Of a DNA stretch of 27,766 bases, positions 1-9,157 are shown one piece after another (position 1 is the first letter of the stretch; each line of letters begins with the position of its first letter). The notes beneath the pieces are model-generated. The model did not search any database, was not told the DNA's origin, and worked only from the letters and a program-made list of their open reading frames with translations. Both the position numbers and the translations under genes were made by a program. This DNA is from Ignavibacteriales bacterium. Its GTDB lineage: Bacteria > Bacteroidota > Ignavibacteria > Ignavibacteriales > Ignavibacteriaceae. The stretch spans positions 1 to 27,766 of the forward strand of contig DPRR01000012.1 in assembly GCA_003538625.1 (NCBI GenBank), given 5' to 3'.

Positions 1-39
1 AATTGGGCGGAAGATATGGTTGGACAAGATAGTGTTTGA
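1..39 (+). CDS. 3' end of an upstream gene (partial, frame uncertain)
   Basis: The first bases read in frame 1 as a short tail ending WAEDMVGQDSV and a TGA at 37-39. An alternative frame 2 tail stops at 41-43, so the frame is not certain. The strong terminator that begins about 15 bases later indicates that a plus-strand gene ends here. Nothing can be said about its function. Confidence 0.35.
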   Translation, partial: NWAEDMVGQDSV

Positions 40-53
40 CTAAAATATTATTT

Positions 54-86
54 AAAAGCCTTCAATGATTTGAAGGCTTTTTTTTT
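54..86 (+). terminator. Rho-independent terminator
   Basis: There is a perfect 11-bp stem, AAAGCCTTCAA (55-65) with TTGAAGGCTTT (70-80), around a 4-base loop TGAT. It is followed by an uninterrupted run of T to position 86. The A before the stem extends pairing into the T run. It closes the transcription unit entering from the left and separates it from the gene at 141. Confidence 0.93.
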
Positions 87-140
87 AAATTAAGCAAGTA
101 ATAATAATTTTATTGATAATCCATATTCTCATATAATTTC

Positions 141-3100
141 ATGAAATTGATTCCATTACTTGTTGTATTTTTTATTTTCCAATCTTTAAGCTTCGCACAA
201 AACAAAACCAAGATTGCTCTGATCCAGGAGAATACTTACAGTTTAATCGATGCTGAAAATCAGGCTGGAGTAATTTACATTTCTGTTATTGATTTAGCCG
301 AATCACTTGAAATCCCTTCTAAATTTGACGTTATGACCGGAGTTATTACAATATCAATTGATAGTACTAAACTTCAATTCAAATCAAATATTTATTTTGT
401 TTCTATATTCAGCCTAAAAGATAGTTCTGTTAAAACATTGCAATTACCAGGTTCACCTTATATAGATAATTCAAAGATTTTTGTTTCTCTAAATGCAATT
501 TCTGATTTAATCAATCAGTTTTGGAATAAGGAATTAGTGCTGTTGGCTGCAAACAGAGTAAAAGTTGTAGAGAAAGCAAAAATAAATAATGTGGTACAAG
601 TTGATAAAAACATAACGCTTTCAAGCATTACGATAGAAACTGGTTCTGATAATGTCTCGGTTAAATTTAAAACAAGCGACAAAGTAGAAAACTTTTATAA
701 TTTTTATCGTTCGCAAAATTTGCATCTGATTTTATGGAATACATCAATATCGGTTGATTCTTCTATTCTGGTTCAATCATCGGACATTCTTAATAAACTC
801 GAGATTGCAAACGGAACGCAATTCCTGGAATGCAAATTTATACTTAATGAGAAAGAAACTATAGCTGAAGTATTTAAAGGGAAAGAAGATAATGAGTTAG
901 TTATCAGAATTAGTAAAAGAGATTTTGGGGATTGGTACAGCAGAGAAAGTGAACATTTTAAAGTCATCTATCGCGATTCACATTCTCATTTAATTAATCA
1001 TATTTTATCCTCGGCAGAAAATTCCTTAGCACAATTAAAAAAACTTTTTAATTATCAACCAAAAGAAAAAATAATAATAAATACTTATGATGCAAGCGAT
1101 TTTGGTTTTGGAGCCACCACAACAATTCCTGAAAATTATATAAGACTTGAGATCGAACCGCTGGAGCCTGGATATGAGATGGTACCGTATTCAGAAAGAT
1201 TTCAATGGTTATTAAGTCATGAACTGGTACATATTATTGTCAATGATATGGCTTCAAATTTTGAATCATCATTAAGAAGTGTGATGGGAAAAGTTAATCC
1301 GGATAAACTTCAGCCAATAACTGTGCTTTACAGTTTGCTTACAAATCATAACAGATATACACCCAGATGGTATCAGGAAGCTATTGCAGTTTTTATAGAA
1401 ACATGGTTTAGCGGTGGTTATGGAAGAATTCTTGGAAATTTTGATGAGATGTATTTTAGAACTTTAGTAAACACAAATCAAAAATTTCCCGGTGTTTCTG
1501 AAATTGAAAATGTTACATCTCATACAAGCATATTGCTTGAAAATATATTGTACTTATATGGAACAAGATTTGTCGCTCATTTAGCTAAAAAATACGGAGT
1601 TCAAAAATTGTACGATTGGTTTACGCTTAAACCAGATGAATTCTATCCAGGATTAGAATCAAAGTTTGAAAAAGTTTATGGCGTGGATTTTAATTTTGCC
1701 TGGAAAAATTTTATCTCTGATGAAAAAGAATTTCAACAAACGAACATATCACTCATTCAAAAATATCCGGTAACAGAAATAAAAAAACTTTCTGGCAAGG
1801 CCTTCGGTTGGGTAACACATTCCACTTATGACTTAAGTGACAATTCGTTGATATTTGGATATCATCGGAAGGGTGAGTTGGCTGAAATTCAAAAGTTTGA
1901 TTTAAATTCAAAGACATCTGAATATATTGCGACGCTTCCAACACCCAGCCTGGTGCAGGTAGCTGCTGTGGCATATGATGAATCATATAAAAACCTGTTC
2001 TATACAACTAACAATAATCAACTTTACCGAGATGTTTGGCAATTAGATTTAAATAATGACAAAGAAATCTTACTCTTCAGGGATTCAAGAATCGGGCAGT
2101 TAACCATTTCTCAAACTACACACGAGCTTTGGGGTATACAACATCAAAGCGGTAAGGCAATTTTGGTAAAATCAAAATATCCTTATTCAGAAGTAAGATC
2201 AGTGGCAGTTTTTAATGTTGGAGATGAGTTTTCTGATTTATCAATTAATAGAAAAGGAAATTTATTAGCAGCAGTTTTGCACAGATCGAATGGGCAGCAA
2301 TCAGTAATTATTTCAGATATTACCGGTTTGGAAAGTGGTGAACCATTTTTATTTAAAACGGTTAGTTCAAATGGATCACCCGAAAATCCTTCATGGTCGA
2401 TCGATGGTAAATATTTATACTGGAATGCCTACACTAATGGTGTTTCAAACATTTATAAGTTCGATCTTCAAACAGATGAAATAGTGCCATTAACAAACAC
2501 TGTAAATGGATTATTTAAGCCCGTAGAAATTTCATCCGATTCAATGATTGCAATGGAGTTTAGTCTTGAAGGATTTACTCCGGTTGTTTTTAAAATAGCA
2601 AAGACTGAGAAATTGCCGGCAATAAATTATTTTGGACAAAAGCTGTTAGAAAAATCACCTGAGCTGGTTGATCTTAATCTTAAACCTGCAAATGAAGTTG
2701 TAGATAAAAGCTCATTCACGGAAGAGAGTTCCTATTCGTCAATTAGTAATCTTTCTATTAAAACATTTATTCCTGTGGTATCAGGATTTCAATCCCGAAT
2801 TGTTCTAGGTCTGTTTGCACAATTTAATGATCCATTACTTATTCATGATCTTAATGTTGAGACCGGATTTTCTCCCTTTAAAGAAACAACCAAAGATGTA
2901 AAATTTCACTTGCGTTTAAAATACAGTTACAAACAAAAATTAGTTATTAGCATTGAGCAAAATGCCCCTGACTTTTTCGATATTTTCAATTCGAGAAAGA
3001 GAGGAATGCTTGGCGGAAGATATTCACTTGGATATAACCATTATTGGTTGTTTGATAACCCGCTTAAAATTAAACAAAGCACAGAGTTATCGGTTTATCG

Positions 3101-3797
3101 TGGAATAAAATTTATTAACGATAACCTTACTGAGGTAAGGCAGCCTGATTTTGCAATTTTAAAATCAGAACTTGATATCAGAGATTTACGAAAAACTATC
3201 GGAAGCATCGATTGGGAATCGGGTGATGTTTTTAAATTTACCGGACTTGCTTATGCTTCCAATCCGAAAGAACCGAAATATTCCGGGCAATTGATGGGAG
3301 AATGGGATAAGTATTTTATGTTATTAACTGCACACAATGTTCTTCATTTTAAAGTTGCAACCGGATATCATATTACAGATGAATTTTTACCTGAAACAAT
3401 GTTTTTCTTTGGTGGATTTGGAAACAGAGAAATAGAGAATGAACCGGTAAAGCAGTTTGAAAAAATGTTTAGATTTCCAGGAGTTCCGATTTATACAATT
3501 GTAGCTGATAAATTTTTTAAAATTATGATTGAAAATTCACTTCCTCCTATTCGCATTCCTAATTTATCAATTGGGAGTCATGATTTTAAAAATATTAATT
3601 TATCAATCTTCACTCAGGGATTAATAACAGATTCCCCGGAAATGGATAAAATTATTGATTTCGGTTTACAAATTAATATTATGTTTCAGCATTGGTTTAA
3701 CCTTGAGTCCACAGTTTCAGCAGGGTTCGCAAAAGCCTGGTGGAATTCAGGTAATGATACAGAATGGTTCATTTCCTGGAAACTTCTTAAAGATTAG
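141..3797 (+). CDS. Exported peptidase-MA-like / TolB-propeller / outer-membrane barrel fusion protein
   Basis: This is a 1218-aa envelope protein. Residues 1-19 form a signal peptide with cleavage likely before Q20. Residues about 25-155 resemble a copper-amine-oxidase N-terminal (stalk) domain, and about 155-255 an AMIN-like beta domain. Residues about 262-540 form a gluzincin (peptidase MA-like) domain: HELVH at 360-364 supplies two zinc ligands and the catalytic Glu361, and the WYQEA segment gives Glu413 as the likely third ligand. Residues about 545-880 carry repeated FDL/S-D-G-K-Y-L-Y-W motifs typical of TolB/PD40 propeller blades. From about 900 to the end, alternating amphipathic strands and an FFFGGFGNRE segment resemble a surface-antigen/Omp85-type barrel. 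The domain order suggests a protein anchored in the outer membrane by its C-terminus. The substrate is unknown. The ATG has no clear Shine-Dalgarno sequence, but the signal peptide begins exactly there. Peptidase assignment is by motif; domain boundaries are approximate. Confidence 0.82.
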   Translation: MKLIPLLVVFFIFQSLSFAQNKTKIALIQENTYSLIDAENQAGVIYISVIDLAESLEIPSKFDVMTGVITISIDSTKLQFKSNIYFVSIFSLKDSSVKTLQLPGSPYIDNSKIFVSLNAISDLINQFWNKELVLLAANRVKVVEKAKINNVVQVDKNITLSSITIETGSDNVSVKFKTSDKVENFYNFYRSQNLHLILWNTSISVDSSILVQSSDILNKLEIANGTQFLECKFILNEKETIAEVFKGKEDNELVIRISKRDFGDWYSRESEHFKVIYRDSHSHLINHILSSAENSLAQLKKLFNYQPKEKIIINTYDASDFGFGATTTIPENYIRLEIEPLEPGYEMVPYSERFQWLLSHELVHIIVNDMASNFESSLRSVMGKVNPDKLQPITVLYSLLTNHNRYTPRWYQEAIAVFIETWFSGGYGRILGNFDEMYFRTLVNTNQKFPGVSEIENVTSHTSILLENILYLYGTRFVAHLAKKYGVQKLYDWFTLKPDEFYPGLESKFEKVYGVDFNFAWKNFISDEKEFQQTNISLIQKYPVTEIKKLSGKAFGWVTHSTYDLSDNSLIFGYHRKGELAEIQKFDLNSKTSEYIATLPTPSLVQVAAVAYDESYKNLFYTTNNNQLYRDVWQLDLNNDKEILLFRDSRIGQLTISQTTHELWGIQHQSGKAILVKSKYPYSEVRSVAVFNVGDEFSDLSINRKGNLLAAVLHRSNGQQSVIISDITGLESGEPFLFKTVSSNGSPENPSWSIDGKYLYWNAYTNGVSNIYKFDLQTDEIVPLTNTVNGLFKPVEISSDSMIAMEFSLEGFTPVVFKIAKTEKLPAINYFGQKLLEKSPELVDLNLKPANEVVDKSSFTEESSYSSISNLSIKTFIPVVSGFQSRIVLGLFAQFNDPLLIHDLNVETGFSPFKETTKDVKFHLRLKYSYKQKLVISIEQNAPDFFDIFNSRKRGMLGGRYSLGYNHYWLFDNPLKIKQSTELSVYRGIKFINDNLTEVRQPDFAILKSELDIRDLRKTIGSIDWESGDVFKFTGLAYASNPKEPKYSGQLMGEWDKYFMLLTAHNVLHFKVATGYHITDEFLPETMFFFGGFGNREIENEPVKQFEKMFRFPGVPIYTIVADKFFKIMIENSLPPIRIPNLSIGSHDFKNINLSIFTQGLITDSPEMDKIIDFGLQINIMFQHWFNLESTVSAGFAKAWWNSGNDTEWFISWKLLKD

Positions 3798-3929
3798 AAA
3801 CTTCATTAAGTATTATTTACTTCTTTTGTCATTTTCTTCAATTATTTATGTACCGTAAAGCGGTATAATTATTGCTCAAATTATTTGTTCTATAATAACC
3901 TTTTAACCTTTTAAGCTTTTTAGTTTCAA

Positions 3930-5237
3930 ATGAAATTTTCTGAATTCAAAAAAAATATAGATAGTGGAATTAAGGCAAGTTTAGATGCCGAAATTACTTC
4001 AGAAAAAGCTAAGAACCTTGAAGTAATCCTTAATATTCTCAACAGCATAAATCGTTCACTGATACTGGAAGATGTTCTTGAACTTGTTTTAAAGAATGCA
4101 ATTAGACTTACAAGCTCCGAACGTGGTTTTATTGTATTAAAAAATAATTCCGGTAAACTGGAATTTAAACTAGGTTTAGATTCAAATGGGAAAGAACTTC
4201 CTGAAAGTCTTTTCCAGATAAGTAACTCTGTTGTTGAAGATGTTTTTTATAACGGGCAATCCAGATTTATAGAAGGCGCCCAAAGTGATGTTACACTGGA
4301 GTCGAGTAAAAGTATCTTAAGATTAGATCTGCAGACGATTCTGTGCTCACCATTAATAACAGATGGAAATAAAATCGGCGTTATATATGTTGATAGTAAG
4401 CATCTGCATAAAATAAAAGAAAAAGAAACTACAAGTACATTTGAAATACTAGCCGGGCAGGCGGCGGCAGCAATCCGCAATGCTCAATTATATCACAGCC
4501 AGATTACTGCTAACTCTGCCTTACAAGAAGCAAATACTCAACTTATACAAGCAGAAAGAAAAGCTCTGAAAGCAGGAATCGATTCTGAAATCGGACAATC
4601 ATTGCAGGGACTGGTACACTTAGCATTATTAGAAAACGAAAGTTTATTAAGAATGTTAGAGAAGTTAAAAAAAGAATCCGATGATTCCGGTATTGGCAAA
4701 GAAACACTTTTGTATGATCGTCTTAAATTAAAATCCAAAGTGGCAATTGACAGTATAAGAAGTATTCAAAAGTTTGCGCAGGTTCTTATGGAAACTGCAA
4801 TAATGAATCTTAACAAAGACAGCGGAGATTTAAACAGAACAATACAATCGGTTATTAAATATATCTCACCGATGAAGAAATATCAGTTTGCAACGTTCAA
4901 AACACAGCTTAATAACATACCTTTGTGCAATTATGATTCCGAGCAAATACAACATCTGCTCGTTCATCTGCTTACAAATTCTATAAATGCAAAAAAAGAT
5001 GCTACTATTAATATTCACTCATCTGCAGATGAAAAATTTATTAATCTTATTATAGAAGATAACGGACCCGGAATTTCTGAAGATTTAAGAAAAGATTTGT
5101 TTGTATCTTATATTCCAAAGAAAAACAGTTATGGTTTGTTTTTATGCAAGAGCATTGTTGATAGACATAATGGCGAAATAAAATTGCTTGATTCTGACAG
5201 TGGAACAAAAATACAAATATCATTGCCAATTGAATAA
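3930..5237 (+). CDS. GAF-domain sensor histidine kinase-like protein, degenerate H-box
   Basis: This 435-aa cytoplasmic protein has no membrane segment. Residues about 30-195 form a GAF domain (signature around RGFIVLKNNSG and GVIYVDSK). They are followed by a helical dimerisation region and a HATPase_c domain at about 305-435, with an N-box (HLLVHLLTNSINA), a DNGPGIS G1 box and a YGLFLCKSIV G2-like box. In GAF kinases the phospho-acceptor lies in a GIAHEINNPL-type motif. Here the matching segment is GIDSEIGQSL (216-225), so Ser219 sits where His is expected. The nearest His is 230. The ATP site looks intact, so the protein may bind ATP, act as a regulatory pseudokinase, or use another residue. 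It ends one base before the start of the intact kinase at 5239, so the two are probably co-translated partners. Confidence 0.85.
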   Translation: MKFSEFKKNIDSGIKASLDAEITSEKAKNLEVILNILNSINRSLILEDVLELVLKNAIRLTSSERGFIVLKNNSGKLEFKLGLDSNGKELPESLFQISNSVVEDVFYNGQSRFIEGAQSDVTLESSKSILRLDLQTILCSPLITDGNKIGVIYVDSKHLHKIKEKETTSTFEILAGQAAAAIRNAQLYHSQITANSALQEANTQLIQAERKALKAGIDSEIGQSLQGLVHLALLENESLLRMLEKLKKESDDSGIGKETLLYDRLKLKSKVAIDSIRSIQKFAQVLMETAIMNLNKDSGDLNRTIQSVIKYISPMKKYQFATFKTQLNNIPLCNYDSEQIQHLLVHLLTNSINAKKDATINIHSSADEKFINLIIEDNGPGISEDLRKDLFVSYIPKKNSYGLFLCKSIVDRHNGEIKLLDSDSGTKIQISLPIE

Positions 5238-5238
5238 T

Positions 5239-6756
5239 ATGGTAACTACAGATTTTCTAAAATACGTTAGCCTTATGTATGATAAAGTCAGATTTCCTGT
5301 TCAGGTTGTTGAACAAACCGGAAAAATAGTTTATCTGAATGAAGCATTTAAAATTTTATGGGGTTACCATCTTGAGGAACTTGCTGAGTATTCATTATTC
5401 AATGATAATGTTCTAAAAGAAAACAATGTTATTGAAAAAATAAATGATGTACTTAACGGAAAAAGTTATACTTCTGTTGATTACTATGAAGACTCTCTGC
5501 TTCGTTCCCGCGATTACGCCATTCCAATTTTACGGACAAATATATTTGCTATAAAAGATGAAGATGAACCTTACATAGTAATGTATCATGAAGATCAGAC
5601 AGAAATGCTTTTAACAGAGGAGGAAGTTAAAAAAGCCCGCGATGCGAGTTATGAATCTGAAAGATTAAAAAATACTTTTCTAAATGTATTATCCCATGAG
5701 CTTAGAACACCGCTAAATATCATATTAGGTTACTCATCTTTAATTAAAGAAAATTTAAGCGATAAAATTAGTGCCGAGGACAATATCTATTTGGATAACC
5801 TTCACAGCGGTAGTGAAAGATTATTTAAAAGTATAACTCAAATGCTGGAGTTTGCTCAGATTGAAGCCGGTAATTATGCGCTTAATATCGAGACAACAGA
5901 TATCATTAATATTATCCAAAACTGTCTGCCTGAACATCAAAAACATGCCAAAGAAAAAAATCTTGAGGTAAGAACTAACTTTTCGCATAAAAAAATTTTT
6001 GTTGATGCGGACATACAATGTGTTGAAAATGCTCTTAATAGTTTAATTGGCAATGCCGTTAAATTTACACATCAAGGTTATGTAGAAATAGATGTTAATA
6101 TTTTAAAAGAAAAAGGATTGGCAATTTGTAAGGTTAGAGATACTGGAATTGGAATTTCAACAAAATATCTTGATCATCTTTATCAACCATTTAGCCAGGA
6201 AGATCTGAACGTTGGACGAAACTTTGAAGGTAACGGACTTGGACTGGCATTGGCTAAAAGGTACATAGAAAAACTTGGCGGTTCTTTGCTGGTGGATAGC
6301 ATAAAGGGTGTTGGCTCTACATTTACTTTTACTCTGCCTTTAAATCAGTCAAAAGCTTTTTCAACAGTTAGCGATGCTGAAGAGGTTAGAGCATCTAATA
6401 AAATATTAATGATTGATAACTCCGGTGAAACATTTGAACTTGTTAAGGCTTTCTTAAAAAATTCATTCGAACTTTCTAATTATAATATAAGAGAATTTAA
6501 ACTTGAGTTAGTTCAGGATAGCTCTTATAGTCATTTTGTTTTTGATGTTGATAAGAATTATTGGCAGCAGGGAATATTTATTTGTAAAGATATAAAACGA
6601 CACGATCCTTTTAAGAGACCGATAATTATAATTTCAAGCGAATATATTGAAGATAAGATTAAAGAGTTTTATCATGCAGGCGCTACTAAATTTTTAGTTA
6701 AACCTTTTGGTAAATCAGATCTTACAAAAATTATAAACGAAACTATCAACTCTTAA
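5239..6756 (+). CDS. PAS sensor histidine kinase with C-terminal receiver-like domain
   Basis: This is a 505-aa soluble hybrid kinase. The ATG at 5239 is preferred over an in-frame ATG 51 bases upstream, because that one lies inside the preceding gene; 5239 begins just after its stop. An N-terminal PAS fold (about 12-130) is followed by HisKA with SHELRTPL (phospho-acceptor His153), HATPase_c with N-box NSLIGNAVKFT, DTGIGIS and GNGLGLALAKRYIE, and a receiver-like domain from about 385. The receiver keeps Lys in FLVKPFGK and an Asp in FDVD. The second acidic residue of the first strand is replaced (IDNS instead of DD), so phosphotransfer there is uncertain. It forms a two-gene unit with the GAF protein upstream. 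The 3' end overlaps the convergent crtW gene by 11 bp. Confidence 0.9.
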   Translation: MVTTDFLKYVSLMYDKVRFPVQVVEQTGKIVYLNEAFKILWGYHLEELAEYSLFNDNVLKENNVIEKINDVLNGKSYTSVDYYEDSLLRSRDYAIPILRTNIFAIKDEDEPYIVMYHEDQTEMLLTEEEVKKARDASYESERLKNTFLNVLSHELRTPLNIILGYSSLIKENLSDKISAEDNIYLDNLHSGSERLFKSITQMLEFAQIEAGNYALNIETTDIINIIQNCLPEHQKHAKEKNLEVRTNFSHKKIFVDADIQCVENALNSLIGNAVKFTHQGYVEIDVNILKEKGLAICKVRDTGIGISTKYLDHLYQPFSQEDLNVGRNFEGNGLGLALAKRYIEKLGGSLLVDSIKGVGSTFTFTLPLNQSKAFSTVSDAEEVRASNKILMIDNSGETFELVKAFLKNSFELSNYNIREFKLELVQDSSYSHFVFDVDKNYWQQGIFICKDIKRHDPFKRPIIIISSEYIEDKIKEFYHAGATKFLVKPFGKSDLTKIINETINS

Positions 6757-7438
6757 TATCTGAATTACCTTCTTTCAACTTATACAACTTCCACCATGGT
6801 GTTCGGGGTGATTCATGGTGTTCATAATGATATCCAAAAAAGTAACAAGTTAACATAGCCCACAAGTGATTTCGTTTTTGTGTGCGTGCTTTGTGCGGCT
6901 GCATTTTATCTGTGTGCGGATATTTGTGCGGCAAATATGTTCCAAAGAAAAATAATTGAAATGTTCCAAGAAAAGCAGGAACTATCCAAAATACAATTAT
7001 AGATATTTCATCAAACCAGATTTTTAAAACGTTAAACACTACAGCCATAATTACTAATTGTGTAATGGTAGTATAACGCCAAAGAAAAGTTCCCCCCCAA
7101 ATAAAAAAATTTTGAGATTTTGTATAAAAATCAGGATCCTCTTCTTCTCCTGGGTTTTTATGATGCTTAAAATGATTTTTAATCAATTTATTATATGATA
7201 ATCCGGCAAATAGTAATGTTGAAATTGAACCGATACTTTTATTAATAAATTTATTTTTTGATACCGTTCCGTGCATTGCATCGTGCGCAGTGATAAATAA
7301 TCCCGTATAAAGATATCCTTGTAAAAGAATGTGTAAATAAAAAACCGGATTTGTAAAATCAACATTCACATATAATAATGAGTAAAAAAGATGTGATGCC
7401 CAAATGCTAATTATTATAAACGCAATAATTATTCCCAT
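6746..7438 (-). CDS. crtW: CrtW-type beta-carotene 4-ketolase
   Basis: This 230-aa membrane di-iron oxygenase of the fatty-acid desaturase superfamily adds a 4-keto group to beta-ionone rings. The CrtW histidine clusters are all present: HDAMH (52-56), NHFKHH (88-93), FFGTYLPH (H171) and FGYHYEHHESP (H204, H207, H208), followed by the PWWKL signature. Hydrophobic stretches at 1-22, 30-50, 125-140 and 145-165 fit the membrane topology. The length is slightly below the usual 240-260 aa, and the N-terminus starts directly in a transmembrane helix. It is the last gene of the carotenoid operon, 7 bp after cruF. Its 3' end overlaps that of the convergent kinase gene by 11 bp. CrtZ hydroxylases share the fold but lack the FGTYLPH and FGYHYEHHESP pattern. 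Confidence 0.93.
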   Translation of the reverse strand: MGIIIAFIIISIWASHLFYSLLYVNVDFTNPVFYLHILLQGYLYTGLFITAHDAMHGTVSKNKFINKSIGSISTLLFAGLSYNKLIKNHFKHHKNPGEEEDPDFYTKSQNFFIWGGTFLWRYTTITQLVIMAVVFNVLKIWFDEISIIVFWIVPAFLGTFQLFFFGTYLPHKYPHTDKMQPHKARTQKRNHLWAMLTCYFFGYHYEHHESPRTPWWKLYKLKEGNSDIKS

Positions 7439-7445
7439 AAAAATC

Positions 7446-8093
7446 TCATCGATAAAAAATTAATAGTATTACAAAAAACACAAATTGAACTAAAATATAG
7501 TGTAAAGATATTTTTGAATTTACTTTAACTTTTAGATAATTAAATCCTAAAGCAGAAATTAAAGCAATAACAAACCATGCCAAATAATTTTGTATTGGAA
7601 TTATACCTTCAGACCATGACCAGTAATCAAGCTTGATTGCAATTGGCTCGAGTATCAGATCAAAAATAAAAGCAATGAAAGCAGAAATTATTGAGGAAAG
7701 AAAAAAATTACCAGTCATTAATCTTGAAATTGAAATTGAGCCTAGAATTACAAAAACCCAGTTAAACCCAATTATTAAAGGTACATCAAATAATTTTATT
7801 CCTAAAGTTGAACCATAATTATATTCGCCAAATATCAATCCGGTTTTAACTCCGATTACTTCAAGTATAAAAGTAATTATGTAAGTAAAAGCAGCCCATA
7901 ATAAAAAATTATTGGTGGAAGATTTGTAGGAATAAAATAAAACGATTAGTCCAGTAAGAAGTAATGTTGCCGGAGTTAATAACAACATAAGATTCCGCAA
8001 TGGATCATATAGATGACCAACGATTCCTACAAAGAAAATAATATAAAGGAAAGCGATTTCTTTATTTGATACTATAATTTTCTTTGCTTCCAT
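7446..8093 (-). CDS. cruF: CruF-family (DUF422) carotenoid 1,2-hydratase
   Basis: This 215-aa multi-pass membrane protein (about six helices) belongs to the DUF422/CruF family. Family members add water across the C-1,2 double bond of an acyclic psi end to give a tertiary hydroxyl. Recognisable family features are Glu78 followed by GVKTGLIFGEYNYG (81-94), DVPLIIGFNW (103-112), FDLILEP with Asp145 and Glu149, and YWSW (157-160) followed by PIQNYLAWF. Its start overlaps the end of the glycosyltransferase gene by 22 bp, implying translational coupling. With a cyclase in the same operon, the substrate is probably the open end of gamma-carotene. The family call is secure. The exact substrate is inferred. 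Confidence 0.87.
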   Translation of the reverse strand: MEAKKIIVSNKEIAFLYIIFFVGIVGHLYDPLRNLMLLLTPATLLLTGLIVLFYSYKSSTNNFLLWAAFTYIITFILEVIGVKTGLIFGEYNYGSTLGIKLFDVPLIIGFNWVFVILGSISISRLMTGNFFLSSIISAFIAFIFDLILEPIAIKLDYWSWSEGIIPIQNYLAWFVIALISALGFNYLKVKVNSKISLHYILVQFVFFVILLIFYR

Positions 8094-9154
8094 ACTATCT
8101 TTTTTGTTTTAAACTTAATTAAAGAATTTATTCCTATCCAAAACATAAACAGCATTTGAACTGGATGAAGTAAAACATTAATAAATAAGTTTTGATTACT
8201 CACAATAGAAACAGATATTCTCGTTATCAAAATTAATGCGATCAGGATGAATGAATAAACAGGCGGCATTAAAAATAAAAATGGCAATACAAAAGCAATC
8301 AGTAAAAACAGAATAATAACCAAGAATGAAAATGGAGGCAGCAAGAATCCAGCAAAAAAGTTTTTCGTAAATCCATTATAAGCTTGATTAAATGATTCAT
8401 ACATTCTGCAAAAAACTAATTTACCACCTAACATTGTTTTAATTTTTAATTTATTCTGCTTTGTTAATCTTGAAAGCTCCATATCTTCAACAACTTTGTT
8501 TTTTACTTTTTCGTGCCCGCCGATTTTAAAATAATCATCTTTTTTCCAAAGCATAAACTGTCCGTTTGCCGCAACGAAGGCTTTACCGGAACAACTATAA
8601 ACAAATCTTAATGGAAGAAAAGTTAAAAGCAGCCAGTTCATAAGCGGAACAATAAGATACTCGCCAAATGATTTAATTATTTGCGTTGGAAAAATTGAAA
8701 GTAATGCTGCATTTGATTTCTCTAATTCATATACAGCAGAGGAAATAACTTCAGGTTTAAGTTCAACATCCGCATCTACAAAAAGTAAATATTCACCTTT
8801 AGCCTCTTGTGCAAGCTGATGACAAGCCCAATTTTTACCAAACCAGTCTGTGGGAAGTGCTTTACCTTTTAAAGCTTTTACATTGCTCGTACTAAAAGAT
8901 GAAACCAGCCGGTATGTATTATCTGTCGAATTATCATCAAGCACAATAATTTCTTTGTTCTGATAATCTTGTGCCAATACTCTTTTTAGACATTTCTCAA
9001 TATTCTTTTCTTCATTTCTTGCCGGAATTAAAACTGAGACAAAATTTCGATTGTCTGAGGGTTGAGACACTCTTTTTAATACTGGAGCTGTGAAAAGATT
9101 ATAGATTGAGATAACACTAAAGACACTCAACGATATTAGTAATACTATAAACAT
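8072..9154 (-). CDS. Membrane glycosyltransferase family 2, probably carotenoid glycosyltransferase
   Basis: This 360-aa GT2 enzyme has an N-terminal membrane anchor (1-22) and two or three C-terminal helices (about 270-345). The GT-A fold signatures are VSVLIPARNEE (39-49), VLDDNSTDNT (71-80), the metal-binding FVDADV (DAD 127-129), ANGQF (196-200) and VVEDMELS (221-228; Glu223/Asp224 as likely catalytic acids). A WFGKNWACHQLA segment is typical of the CrtQ/CruC-like GT2 group. It lies 3 bp downstream of an acyltransferase gene and overlaps cruF by 22 bp. This suggests it transfers a sugar to the tertiary hydroxyl made by CruF, as CruC does in chlorobactene glucoside synthesis in green sulfur bacteria. 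The sugar and acceptor are inferred from context. Confidence 0.85.
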   Translation of the reverse strand: MFIVLLISLSVFSVISIYNLFTAPVLKRVSQPSDNRNFVSVLIPARNEEKNIEKCLKRVLAQDYQNKEIIVLDDNSTDNTYRLVSSFSTSNVKALKGKALPTDWFGKNWACHQLAQEAKGEYLLFVDADVELKPEVISSAVYELEKSNAALLSIFPTQIIKSFGEYLIVPLMNWLLLTFLPLRFVYSCSGKAFVAANGQFMLWKKDDYFKIGGHEKVKNKVVEDMELSRLTKQNKLKIKTMLGGKLVFCRMYESFNQAYNGFTKNFFAGFLLPPFSFLVIILFLLIAFVLPFLFLMPPVYSFILIALILITRISVSIVSNQNLFINVLLHPVQMLFMFWIGINSLIKFKTKKIVWKQRKL

Positions 9155-9157
9155 TGT

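Noticed and set aside
3872..3896. TTGCTC and TATAAT as a sigma-70-type promoter for the GAF gene
   Set aside because: The spacing is only 13 bases, too short, and this AT-rich sequence gives many chance TATAAT matches.
5188..5238. Earlier in-frame ATG for the PAS kinase
   Set aside because: It lies inside the upstream coding sequence and would add 17 residues before the PAS domain; the ATG at 5239, right after the stop, is the natural start.
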